In this document: one piece after another, positions 12,801 through 24,658 of the stretch | Position numbering within the stretch: the stretch's first letter is position 1 | Layout of the letters: the number at the start of each line of letters is the position of its first letter | NCBI GenBank assembly: GCA_019400425.1 | Contig: JAFREE010000068.1 | Span: forward strand, 59,809 to 123,808 | DNA: 64,000 bases | Direction of reading: 5' to 3' | From: Hymenochaete sp. R1 | Lineage: Eukaryota > Basidiomycota > Agaricomycetes > Hymenochaetales > Hymenochaetaceae | Position numbers and translations under genes: made by a program | The notes under the pieces: model-generated | The model's input: only the letters and a program-made list of their open reading frames with translations | Told to the model about the DNA's origin: nothing | Database searches by the model: none

Positions 12801-13600
12801 TTGCCGAGCGCCGGCATCGTCGTCAGAGTCCAAACAACCTTGCAAAGTGGTAATCATGCTAGGGAGAAGGGTCTGGAACGCCTTGACTTCGGCTTTTTCG
12901 TCTGCATCGATATACTGAGCCAAAACGCCCAGTGCTCGTACAGTCGTCACTCGAACCTCTGCGCTCTCCGGATCCTGAAGCAATTGCTGGAAAAGGCTGA
13001 ATAACTCCTTCGTGTGCTCCGCAAATCCTTCCACTATCGTCTCCAGCACCGTGAAGAGTATGAAGATGCCCAGTTCCCTCTCGTGTACCTGCGAGGATAA
13101 GCAACATTGGCTCACGAATGGGAGAAGTTCGTTCCACTGTTGCAGAGGAAGTTCGATGGCGGCGATAGCGGCAATGACACGGGCCTCTGCATGTCGTACG
13201 AGCTTTGAGGTCTCGGCGATGGCAAATCCAGGAAGTCTCTGCTTGATTTCGTTGCGTTCGTGCTGGGCGACGGAGATCCACAATTCTCCGCTCTTTTGGG
13301 ATATCCGTTTTCGCAGCTCCACCGCAGCAAGCTGCCGTACGGGCTCCTCACCCGCGCTCGCAACGATTGTAGTTAAAGCTGGTATACATGTTGGGCTCTT
13401 GTAATACTCCTTATTGAGTTGTGCGGTGGCTGCCTTAGCAGTGGTGCCCGCTATTGACTGCTGAAGAAGAGCGTGCAGTCCCTGGACGAAGGGGGTCTGT
13501 GACGGACAAACAAACACTGTCAGACAAAGCTTATAAGTGTCGTCGCCAACGTCGGAAACGACGAAAACGACGAGAATAACGATGACGGACGCACCTCCAT
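9887..13600 (-). CDS. KAP123: Karyopherin beta / importin-4 (Kap123 type)
   Basis: This HEAT-repeat nuclear import receptor, in yeast, carries ribosomal proteins and histones through the nuclear pore under Ran control. My model has 8 exons: 13595-13600, 12640-13496, 11606-12588, 11095-11539, 10868-10941, 10582-10808 and 9887-10528, with every junction in frame and one 6-nt first exon coding Met-Glu (so 7 listed exons are the minimum I support). The protein aligns from end to end with yeast Kap123 in my recollection of that family: the N-terminal block QLAAVELRKRI, RYKKSKV-type KYKKSKVQAA, KSHFLPYVEQAA, and KRSSAVG-type RSLSDRSSAVG. The C terminus ARYVA* has the normal position. An upstream in-frame ATG at 13633 would add MRPDPLHPKTS; I prefer 13600 because homologues start Met-acid-x-x-F-V-Q. 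Its neighbour on the other side is divergently transcribed. Confidence 0.93.
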
Positions 13601-14427
13601 GGAAGTTTTTGGGTGAAGGGGATCAGGACGCATATTCTCAGACTAGTGCTCCCAAAATTTAGAAGGTGAGAAACACATGCCAAATGTGGACAGCGCTTAG
13701 AATCTACAACCTTTTTCTTCACCAACTCCGACCATTGCCGGCCGTCTGAAGCCCTTCAAGAAAGCGAACTCCATCATTGCCACCATGTCCCATCCATCCA
13801 ACATTAATGGCATTGATACTCCATCACACTACAGGTTCGCGACAACATGATGGCCTAACGCTCTTCATCCACCACTGACAAAGATGCAAAGCATTAGACT
13901 GCAACACTTTGGACTTGATCGAGCTCGTAGATTGATCAGTCCCGCCGAAGTTTGCGCTCACTTTTAGGCACACCAGACTCCAAGTAAATGTCATTATCGT
14001 GTTGGCTTTTCTTAACCAACTTTCTAAACTTAAACGTGCAGGAACTCAGAATCCAGCGAGATTCACGCGACTCCCACCAAAAAAGACTCATGTGACGTTT
14101 TCAACATAGTCCGTTTGTGGCCTTCTCACTTATCTCTCTGCTTCCGACTCGTTTACTTTTGACTCTCTCGGTCCCGCTCCACATGCAACAGTGCAGCGCC
14201 CTAATGAGAAGATGTCTTCTGTGGTCGACATCCTCGATCATCGCTGTTTTCGTATTACTATCAGTGAATCACCTGCGCTGTCTAACATATGATGGGCCCG
14301 GTAGTCTACTGCTGACGGGCCGACTGCTCATATCAAGCACCTATAATTATCTGGTAAGCTGGCTACTTATCCTCGATCCTCGATCCTCCTCACAGAAGTG
14401 ACCCAAATTCCTATTTCTCAGTCAGCT
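13601..14427. other. Divergent promoter region between the karyopherin and GH127 genes
   Basis: About 0.8 kb with no supported gene. It must contain both divergent promoters. Short open frames here have no recognisable product. Confidence 0.6.
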
Positions 14428-17400
14428 ATGAAGCACCTGGCAGTATCCTCCGCGATCGCTCTCGTTTTGTCCTTGTGCGGTGGACATGTCGTAGCTCAAT
14501 CCGGTCGTAAGTTGAGCACATCTTTGAGCAGTGTAGCCCATGTCTGACATCAATCTTGTAGTCGCGGCCAAGAGATATCTAAACTTGCCACTAGGGTCTG
14601 TCATGCCCAGTGGTTGGCTCGCTGATCAGGTAAGTTTTCAAACCGGAGTTCATGATACCTAAATTGATCACATTGGTATCGTAGTTGAATGTGCAAACTA
14701 ACGGTCTCTGGGGGCACGAGCATGATTTCTACCATTAGTCAGTCACGTTCCTCAGTACGAAAAGTACGATGTCGTACGTTCGAAACTCACTTCTACTATC
14801 CAAGTGTATCTCAAACGGACTGGCTCGGCGGTGACTCCTATTACTCAAACCTCGAAGAAGGTATAAATCTTTGCTTTGTTTTGGGAGTAATCTCTGACAT
14901 TATACACCTTCAGCCGGCAGCTATTGGTTTGTGAGGCCAGCACATCGAATTTCGAGTTCACCTGTATTCAGTTTGACCCGAACCTTTCCAGAATGGCATG
15001 GTCCCGAATGCTGTCCTCGTCAACTCCTCCACCCTGCAGAACCAAACCCAGTACTTCCTCGACTTCGTCATCCAAAACCAGGACGACAGCGGTTGGCTCG
15101 GCCCCGAGGTCTTTGATTCAAGCAAGCCACGCTTCTTATGGGCACGGTGCGCCTTTCACATTCTACCGAATAACTTAGACTCTGCTGATTTACACGACAA
15201 TGATAATCTTGATAGGTATCCGTACATGTTCGGAGCGACTCAGATGGTCGAATACAACTCTTCACTGGCCGACTATGTCGTTCCTGCCCTATACAAGTTT
15301 GTCAACCTCTCCAACGCGATGCTCAAGAACGGCGAAGGTCTGGAACAGTGGACGAACACTCGTTGGGAGGATTTCGTCATATCTTTGCAATGGTGAGCTG
15401 GCTGTTTGATTGGTGGTGTAGTAGTACGAATGGGATGCTTATTCGTTCGGATAGGCTTTATGATTTCTACCCTCAAGGGAATGAAGACCTGCTTATCGAG
15501 ACGATGCAGCTCTTGAAGGCGAGTGGAGATCCTTGGGAAGGTAAGTTCACTTCAACGAACTCAAAGTCCCAGCGTATTTTCCCCTTTGACATCCTTTCCT
15601 CTTTAGATGTTTTTAGTAAAGAGGTGAGTGTATGATAGTGTTCTATTTCGCTTTCTATCTCACATCCCCCGTGCATAGTATTTCCCGACTACTGCTGTGG
15701 AGAACATCCAGAATCCTTTCAACCTGCCACTAGTAAGTAACAAAATCTTATCTTTTGCTTACAGCCATTCTGATCTCTTATGGTAGACTTGGCATGGAGT
15801 GAACCTCGCCGAAGGCATGAAAGCCTTACCCGCAACCTATCGTTTCACTCACAATCAGTCAGGTGAGCTAGCTTCTCTTTTTTCTCCTTTTCCCACATCA
15901 AAAGAATGACCTCAAATGAGCAGACCTCGATCGTATTAGTGAAGGATGGGATTTGCTTTTCGAGTACCATGGGCGTCCGTCTGGTATATACGCAGCCGAC
16001 GAATATCTTGCTGGGCTCGGAGCTGTCCGAGGGTGGGTCACCTCCCGTCCTGCTGAATCAGTGATTGACGAGCTTCTCCATTTTATAGGACGGAACTTTG
16101 CCTTGTCGTTGTAAGTTGGGTCACTCTTTGCTTGCCGAGTTTCGATTTCATAACACTAAATTTTCTTTGTAAAGGAAACTATGTTTTCGTAAGTTACTGC
16201 CAAATCTGACATCAACCATCACTCAGTCCTATTTCCAGTGGATCGTATCTTTACCAAGTTAGCGGAGACAGTAAATATGCGGACAGGGTAAGTCTTCTCG
16301 CCTTTCTTATCGTTTTATCAGCTCCATGCCTATATGGTATCTATAGGTTGAAAGAATCGCCTTCAACGCACTTCCTGCTACATTAACCGGAGACATGTGG
16401 TCCAGACAGTATCTACAGGAGCAAAACCAGATCGCTGCGCAAAATATGACGCCGTAAGGGGCCCATCGTTTTTAAGCTTATATCTTCTAGTTGACTATCA
16501 ATGCCGGTTACAGTAATCCATTCCCGCTAGACGGGCCTTACTCAAATGTCTTTGGACTGGAGCCAAATTACCCGTAAGCCTTATTTTTTTTTTACTCTTA
16601 GAAGTAGATATAAATCTTGACAATGTTTAGCTGCTGTACTGTCAATCATGGACAAGGTTTCCCAAAGTTTATCACGAATTCCTTCGTCAAAACTGCCGAT
16701 AACGCATCGCTTGTTCAAGTTTACCTCGGACCCGTTACTGCTCAAACAGTCCTTGCTAATGATAACTCAGTCTCCGCATCTGTGTCCACGATCTATCCGT
16801 TCAGTGATATAGTCACGACGAATATACAAGCTGATAAATCATTCACCTATCGTGTTCGCATTCCTAGCTGGGTGAGCGGAGCGACGGTCACGTTAAACGG
16901 AGGTGAAGCGGCGGGGATTCAAGCAGATGATACAGGGCTAGCGAGTATTGAACTACCTGCAGGACAGAGCTCGTTCACTCTGAACTTGCCTTCAGAGATT
17001 ACTATCGGTAAGCACTATTTCTCAACGAGTTCTCTATATGTCAGTTCCAACCTTCTTTTTCATCTTCAACTTCCTTCGTTGCCTAGAAAACCGACCCAAC
17101 AACTCGATTGCCATCCACAGGGGCCCACTCAATTATGCATTTGATATTCCTCGCAACCAAACTATCATCGCGCAGAACTCCGCCGAGTCTCGCGCAGTCG
17201 ACTTGCAATTCGAAGCTACCGCCCCCTGGCAATACGCAATTGATCCCGAGACGCTTGTCTTCAACGGAGCGTCATCGGACAGCAACACGCTGCCAAGCCC
17301 CGTCTTTGACTCTGAGCTTCCACCTACCTCAATCAACGTCACTGCTTGTCTGATACAGTGGGAGATTGCAGGGGATACGTTTGCAAGCTCGCCGCCGGAG

Positions 17401-17572
17401 AGCCCGAACTGCATTGGGGAACCGACTAACATTACGCTGTGGCCTTTGGGAGTAAGCCATTTTCCGTCTCGTAGTGAATATAGCAGTGCAAGACGTCATA
17501 CTGACCTATACACGTTCTCAGGCGACAAAGCTTCGTATCAGCGAATTTCCAACCTTCAATTCATCCGTGTGA
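14428..17572 (+). CDS. Secreted glycoside hydrolase, GH127/DUF1680 family (beta-L-arabinofuranosidase)
   Basis: Family members release L-arabinofuranose from plant cell-wall glycans, so this is a secreted plant-polymer degrading enzyme. The N terminus MKHLAVSSAIALVLSLC is a signal peptide. I read 20 exons (14428-14506, 14562-14629, 14685-14737, 14806-14860, 14914-14930, 14992-15146, from 15216 onward, last exon 17522-17572), all junctions in frame. The family's zinc and catalytic residues are visible: Glu and Cys in GTELC (Glu codon 16093-16095, Cys 16099-16101) and the Cys-Cys pair in NYPCCTVNHGQGFPK (16632-16637), matching the Glu-x-Cys and Cys-Cys ligands of bacterial HypBA1. GEGLEQW, AEGMKALPATYRFTHNQS and RGPLNYAFDI are further family blocks. 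Three exons are only 14-17 nt long. Substrate specificity within the family is not determinable here. Confidence 0.92.
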
Positions 17573-19291
17573 AAGCTTCAGTAGGCGCCAGAGGATACCT
17601 GATCAGACTTGCCTCTAATAAGACTCTCGTTCCCGAATCTCGACTTCTCCCTTTTCATGTGTTGTCTTCCCGCACATTTGTTGCTCCAGAGACGCGCCCC
17701 AGTACATGGAAGCTTTTGTATTTTTGCCACATCTTCGAAAACTTGTTTGATGTAACTTGTAAGTAAGAGGGATCAGCCATGTGCCCGCGCCAGTATTCTA
17801 CCGGCAAACTTCTGGTGTCTACACGTTACAGATAAAACCATACTTTTACTAGGAACGTGGACCAAGATCACGCAACATCCCGCGCACGCGCAATCCCCCC
17901 ATCATCATCGGCATCGGGAGCGGAAGTTATACGGCAAAGAGCACAGCTAAACTCCGAAAGCGCATGCATGAAGTCTCAAGCAGTCCTTGCGATGACGATA
18001 ATGAATTAAGTGGTACCCTGTAGTACCTTCAGTGAAAACAAAGTATGAGCAAACAGGGCAGGAAAGAACAACAGTATCCTAAATAAGCGGGATTAGGCTT
18101 GAAACTATCGTCCCTCACCCAGCTTCTCCGGGGTCAGTACTTTAATTTTCCCCAAGGCGACGAGACTAGATCTCGGGGAGCGATTGGGTTCTAGAAGGCT
18201 GTTTAGGAACGATAAGATATCGTGTGCGCCAATTGGTTTCGCGGTTTTATTGAAAACGTGGTAAGGCATGTTTGATCATCGAAGTGCGCGGCAAGGTCAC
18301 TGGGCTGCCTCGAGGGCTCGTCTACACCAAAGTCGACTGAACATATGGTAGCATCCATCAATAAGCGATGCTCTTCTGTGTACTAGCAATTTCTCATTCA
18401 AATCCTTCAAGATTTGGGCGAATCAGTTCTTGCGCGATTTTTGCAGAAGAATGAGTGAGTGTCCGAACAATCATGGTGCAAACGCCCACCAGTTGAATGG
18501 GAGTTATGTGTTTCAAGTATAATTAATACAATTGATCTGGTGCCTTCGCAACAAGATCTAAGGCGACGAGACCTTCTGAGCAAAGGGTCTGAAAGAGGAC
18601 ATACTTGTCCCAGACAAAAATTGAAAAAAGCGAAGAAGTCGTCGCTACAACCAGTGTCGATCAAAACGTTGTCTTCCAACTTGGGACACGCCTTTCAGCC
18701 CCGGATGGTCTCACTTGTTCTTGCGCGCGCACCGTGAGTGACTGGGTGGCCTCGCTCGCCAGTCCCGGAGTTTCCAACCGTCGGTGAATAGGATGCATAC
18801 TCAAAGAAACGCCCAAAGCAGGAAGGCCACGCCTTTCCTAGCGCGGGCGAGGCCCTTGTACTCGACTCCAAAGAAGCGCAGGGTTAGATTCAGACGAAGG
18901 CTATCAGCCTCCTCATGTCGGTCGTCTAGTTGATTTTTTTCTTTCTTTCTCTCTCAACTCTCTCGCTCTTTCTTTTCAATCTGTGGTTCGTTGTCGTGGC
19001 GCTTGAACCAAATAATGGGACGCCCGAGCGTCTTGCGAGGTTACGACGACGGGTATAAAGATCAGACGATGTCTTTCCTTTGGGGGTTCACCATCATATC
19101 GTCCACTCCGAGGATTCTCTCAAGGTCTCAGATTCGACTACATCACATCCCGTTCTTGGTGAACACACCCGCACCCCTCTGTGTCTCTTGACAAATCGAC
19201 AATAGTCCTTTCGTCGCCTCACAACACCTTATAAAAGTCACTTAGACCTTTCTACCTCGACCTAACTTCCTTCACTCTTCGACTATTCAAA
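17573..19291. other. Intergenic region, no supported gene
   Basis: About 1.7 kb with only short frames of no recognisable product. The last 350 bp before the next gene carry a long CT-rich tract (TTTCTTTCTTTCTCTCTC near 18940-18980), the usual core-promoter composition in fungi, and a TATAAA-like stretch near 19231. Confidence 0.5.
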
Positions 19292-19820
19292 ATGCCGATC
19301 TGGGGTCTTAAGACTGTTGCCCAAGTCATTGCGACGGGCTTTGACGGTCCTCAACATTGTGATGAACCCTGGCCATACCAATTTATGGTCCGTTACAACC
19401 TTTATGAAACAAGTGCTTCTAATTCTGACTTGCAGTCATTAGCCCGGCCAGCAGGTGCTAGTACACGTGCGCGGTGAAGGTCGCGGCTCAATCTGGCTCC
19501 CAGCGCGCGTCATAAGACAGACGCGTTCAAAGCGCATCAATGTAAGTCTCTTGTGATGCAACTTTCCAAGTAATCCATTTCTTACGCCTATTTGTTCATG
19601 TCAGACTACCGTCCTTGAGTACTGGCTTGTCGAGTATATTGAGAATGGTGTTCGACGCGCAGGGGACTTCTCGCCGCAGGACGGCGACGTCAAGCCCGAT
19701 TGCCCGTACGTTCGTGAGCTCATTGCGGAGGAACTGATGTGGCCCATCGACGATCCATCCCGGACTATCCCGGCGATGACCCACCAACAACCAGTGTCGC
19801 CTCGCCGTGTCGTCTACTAA
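19292..19820 (+). CDS. Small protein of 136 residues, possible Tudor/SH3-like fold, function unknown
   Basis: Three exons (19292-19387, 19443-19541, 19605-19820) join in phase 0 to a 136-residue protein starting MPIWGLKTVAQVIATGFDGP. The middle block PGQQVLVHVRGEGRGSIWLP followed by AxVIRQTRSK, TTVLEYWLVEYIENGVRRAG resembles a small beta-barrel reader fold (Tudor or agenet style: PGxxVxVxxxGxxxxWxxAxV). That resemblance is my inference from pattern only. There is no signal peptide or membrane segment. The strong, regular splice sites and good codon flow argue that it is real. I do not know a function. Confidence 0.72.
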
Positions 19821-20274
19821 ATGACGACCGGGGCTGAGTCAAAACTCCAACTTCTTTATCTTTTTTTTTTCTTTCTGCGGGTTTATCCTCTCAATCATCT
19901 ATCCATACATCCAAAATGTCTCATAACATAAAATCTCCCGTCTTCTCCGGACTTCTTTTTGTTTTTCAATGCGCGTTTGGCGCCTTTGAGACTCTTTCCT
20001 ACGCTATCTTCGCATTAAAAACTTCATCTCGATGTCTTGCTTTGGTGATGCTTTCTTCCACGTTCTAAAGTTGTACTACAAATGTTGTCTCGTAATACCC
20101 CTCACGATGCCAATGATTAAATGAATTGGGTTTCTTGAACGATCTTTTATTTCGAAAACAAAATTCTAAGTTACATCTTTTGTAGTTCACCTTCATTGTG
20201 CATACGATGATGTATGGTTCATGTCATAAAGTTGCCAATGGCAGCTTGAATCGATACACACTCCTAATGTCATC
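19821..20274. other. Convergent 3' flanks
   Basis: Intergenic space between two convergent genes, T-rich on both strands. No gene is seen. Confidence 0.5.
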
Positions 20275-23200
20275 TCACCACCTTTTCACGAAGCTCCATC
20301 GCGACAAGCTACGTTCTCGTGATGACGGATCCACATCACCCAGCGCTGTAATGTTCTCGTCTAACAATTCAATTATCTTCTCCATCGACGGACGATCCTT
20401 TGGATTTACTTTTAGGCATAAATTGTATACCTTGTGGAGGCGCATTCCGCCTGGTTCGGTGGTATCAGGAAACTTGGGGAGATTGCCGTTTTCGATCAAT
20501 GATGCCAGAATAGAGTATCCAAATTGACCACCATAACGTGCGTATGGGTGAGCTCTAATGAAAAGAGCCTGTAATATAAGAAAAGCTCGTTTCAGTCTCG
20601 GTAAATAATACCAAGAATTTGCGGAAATGTATATATTTACATAGATCACCATACCAAATGCCCACACATCGGCTTCTTTGGTGTAGTTAGTCCTATGGTG
20701 ATAACCAAATAATTCAATCAGTCATATAAACGATACTGAATCATGAGCCACTTACTCATCTTCCAGAAGCTCGGGCGCGTAATAGTCTTTATTGCCCCTC
20801 GCAGCGATTAAAGGGAGTACGGCTGAGTTCTCCGAATTCAGAAACTGGCTCGTCGAAAAGCCGCACAATTTTGCACACCCATCAGCTGAAATAACGATGT
20901 TTTCCTACTCGAGATACTCTGAGATTCAGCCCTTGGGACAGAGAAAAGGAAATTGCATCTACAGATTCTAAACTTGAGTGGGCAATGCATTCTCGATGCA
21001 TATAGGCAAGACCACATGCAGTGTCTTGTACCTGCGACGAGTGTAAGGTGAGCGTTTTTGAGAAAAGGCCCAAGCGCACCATTCTGACTAGTTTCCCAGG
21101 AGAAATGTCGTTGATTATAACGTAGGACAGAGCATTACCGTTCGGCATCCACGCCGAAATGAGTACGGGACATTTCGTGTCTACATCGACAGCAAACCCA
21201 CGCAAAGCAAGAATATTTGGGTGATTGAGTTTGCACCACACATACACTTCCTTTTCGAATCTCTACCAATACGATAAGTCATTGACCGTAGGACACACGA
21301 GTAAAAGTCTACATACCGAAGAATATTGTCTATCTTGAAGGCTGATCTTTATTGTTTTAAGAGCGACGTCGATCCGCCTTCCGTCCGTTTTCAAGTATCC
21401 CCTATAAACATCACTCGACACTTTATCCGAACATTTTTGTCTAGTCCGTAGCCTGTCATGGGATAGATAAAGGTGTTCAATCGCTGCCAGTACGTGTAGC
21501 TCAACTTTCGCAAGTTCGTCCGGAACGGTTCGCGGTTGCAGCTTCTCCTTAACAATCTCCATCGATATACGAGACGCAGGGTCTTTTACAAGACAATCGT
21601 AATAAAGCCTACGAAGGCGAGCATACTCAATTCCGATGAGCTCTGGAAATACAGGGATGTCGCCATTCTTGATCGATGCCCGAACGAGATGTTCGCCCCT
21701 TCGGCTTGCATTCTTTCCGTGGCTATAAGGATGCGACCTCGCGCAGAGAGCCTGCAAGATAAAAGGCGCTTCAACATTTTCTATACTGCAAAAAGGAAGG
21801 GACGCACGTAAATCAGCATGCCAAAAGCCCAGACATCAGCATCTTTGGAGTCGTCAGGCCTACATTGGTGAGTTACGTCACCATGTTAACGGTAGGGGGA
21901 GAGGAGAACATCACGTACGTGTCCACCAAGTATTCTGGGGCTACATAATCCAGCATTCCACGCAGATGTCGCGAAGGGCGTGCTACCTCGTAAGCGGCCT
22001 CCGGCATGCTGCTGTCACAGAATCCACAGAGTTTTGCAGTTCCATCAGGCGAAATCAAGACATTTTCCTGTTTATTTCAGACCGGTTCAATACCTTGAGA
22101 AAATTCAATGGGAAAGACTCCTACAGGTTTCACGTTCGAATGCACAACACCTTTACTATGTAAATAAGCAAGACCGCGAGCTATGTCTCGAACCTGACAA
22201 GAAGAAACGTGAAATATTGATTTGAAAAAAAAGAAAGAATTATACCATGAGAAAGAGTCTGTCGGATGGAACGTCGTTATTCTTCACGTACTCCCAAACA
22301 TTGCCAGTCGCCATCCACTCTGAGATGAGTATGGGGATGCCCGAGTTTGGCTCAACCGTATACCCCAATAAGGGAAGAACATTCGGATGGTCGAGTTGGT
22401 GCCAAATATACGACACTCTTCCAAATGTCTGATGTTAAAGTGGTTTAGAGTAGGCATAGTTACATAAGAAGAATTCATACCGAAGCACCTCTATGCTCCT
22501 CGTCTTCCAGACTGAACCGTAGCTTTTTGAATACCACGTTATTTTTGTCGTTATCGCAGTATACAGATCCTCTGTGTAGATCACTCGATATACCCTTGTA
22601 GAAAGTGTTTTGATGTATTTCTACCTGGTCTTCGAGTAGATACAGGTATGAGATTTGGGAGCGGATGCTGTGATCGGCATTATCCATAGACATTGGCTGA
22701 AGCAATACCACGGCGACCTCCTTCATTGTTGGACGAGCCGTGTGTTGTCTTTTAATGCACCAATTGTAAACTTCGCATAGTCGGCACATCACGGGTCCTC
22801 TGGGTTCAGGAAGGCTGGGAGGGTCGTTGGTCATGATCATTCTCCAAATGGCAGACTTTGCTCCTTCTCCCATCTCTGGTCCAGTACTATATGGGTGACG
22901 TTTCGCAATGAGGGCCTACCGAAGAAACAGGGGCGTCATGGATTCATAATAACAATAAATGTCCTTCAACGTACTCACGTAGATTAATATACCGAAGGCC
23001 CAGACATCGGATTCTTTGCTGTGATTCGGCCTGAATTAGATATCAAACACGGCCCACTTGAGCTCGTTGCTTTGTGTGAGAGAACGTCTTCTTACTCCAG
23101 AACCAAAAGTTCGGGCGCCAGATAGTCCGTTGTGCCTCTCAAAGCATTTGAAGGGCGCGCAATTGATACGCTAGCTTCAACAATACGGCTTGAGCCAAAG

Positions 23201-23933
23201 TCGCACAGCTTTGCTGTCCCGTCGAATGCGACCAATACATTTTCCTGTTCCGGGTGAAATGAAACAACGAACACGAGGGACAAATGAAGGAGCTGACCGG
23301 TTTTATATCTGAGTGCACGATACCCTCCTTATGCAAATAGGCAAGGCCACGAGCGGTGTCCTGGATCTACGATCAGAGAGAGTACAGTATTTGAGTCTAG
23401 GGATAACAATCAAAAACATAAAAGCTTACTATCTTTAGGGACTCTTTATGTGATAGATCTTTTCTCTTAACGTAGGTTAAAGCATTTCCGTTTGTCATCC
23501 ATTCCGAAACGAGCACGGGGTACCCCGACTCCGTGTCGACAGTGAACCCCAGAAGAGGAAGCACATTTGGATGTTGTAATTTATGCCATACGTATGTTTC
23601 TCGCTCGAAGGTCTGGAGGCCGATTCGCTTAGTGCGTGTGCTCGATCTATAAAGAGAGCCACGTACGGAAGCATCCTTACCAAAGTTTGTAACAAGACTG
23701 ATGCGCAACCTCTTGAAAGCCGCTTCGATTTTCTTATCGCCTCGAGTCATGAAACCTCGAAAAAGTTCGCACGAAGCTCCTATGTCGACTACATCCTGCT
23801 TTTTTACGATGCATTCCTTAGGTAGATACAGCGACTCGATTCTCCGGCGAAGTCGTTGATCAACGTGCTCGAGCGGCTTTGGCTCGATGCGTGGCCCGAG
23901 CAGTACATCGTCATCAGAATAAATGTGAGACAT
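20275..23933 (-). CDS. Triple protein-kinase-domain protein (active + pseudokinase + pseudokinase)
   Basis: Sixteen exons: 23667-23933, 23430-23612, 23298-23366, 23096-23244, 22979-23030, 22481-22915, 22246-22428, 22125-22193, 21919-22067, 21808-21859, 21317-21751, 21080-21262, 20963-21031, 20756-20904, 20641-20692, 20275-20568. They code 929 residues. The internal exons repeat exactly as 183-69-149-52 nt three times, joined by two 435-nt fusion exons. Unit 1 keeps Lys (AAFKRLR), alpha-C Glu (FERETYVW), HSDIKP/EN and CDFG, so it may be catalytic. Unit 2 has FGRVSYIW (alpha-C Glu gone), HSNVKP and GFC for DFG. Unit 3 has HSSLES and GFS. Units 2 and 3 are predicted pseudokinases. Each unit starts with a short segment like RVRxRIExLYL before a poorly glycine-rich loop. 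No signal peptide or transmembrane segment is seen. The fold resembles tyrosine-kinase-like (TKL) kinases expanded in Agaricomycetes; the substrate is unknown. Confidence 0.88.
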
Positions 23934-24658
23934 AGTACTAGTCGTGTGAAGGCAAGTTCAAGGGGCGGGGCGGAGGGAGGGGCGTTAGAGCGACAACTTT
24001 TACGGACTCGGTTCGTTAAGGCAATGAATTCGGGGCTTCGGGCAGCTGACTCCGAGTCCTTACCGTACGCAAGATGAATTCATCCATGCTTCTTGCTACA
24101 TCCACACAAGGAAGACTCGCACGAGAAGCCTATCGCTGTCTCGCCGAGAAGATGGGAGCGAGCGCTAATAGTGGTTATAAATCACCTCGTATGCCAGTGG
24201 TCCAGTGGATGGAAGTAGGAAAAAAAGTTGAAGTGACTTCCGCTTCGACCTTTTTCCTATTTGGGAACGCGGAAGTCTTTACCGGTTAAATTCGGACCAT
24301 TCTCTCCGTTCGTCTTCATTCTCGACGGAGGCATAGATTTGTACAGGACTCATTTGTGTATGCACATAAGATGACAATTAGTTCTCATAATGCTACACGG
24401 TTTTACTGCCAGTGCACTCTCAAAAACGACTGAAAACCTATCGAACACGTCGGATTACATACTCCGACAGACCTCCACTATGAATATCTCGCCCCAAAGG
24501 GTCTCGGTGTACGTTTTCAGTGAAAAGGAGATTTGCATTGTAACACCACATCGAATACTTGGGTCCTTCGTTTTGCGAGCAGGACTATGTCAAATTTCAT
24601 TCATATTCATCCATACAGTTGAGCTTTCAAAAATAAAGTGAAACTGGTTCAATCATTA
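23934..24658. other. Promoter side of the triple kinase gene and 3' flank of the carboxypeptidase
   Basis: No supported gene. An ACTAGTACT motif lies directly before the kinase ATG (23934-23943). The rest holds only short frames. Confidence 0.5.

Noticed and set aside
20275..23933. Reading the triple kinase region as three separate genes
   Set aside because: No stop, polyadenylation-like sequence or start codon context lies between the units; both 435-nt junction exons are open throughout.
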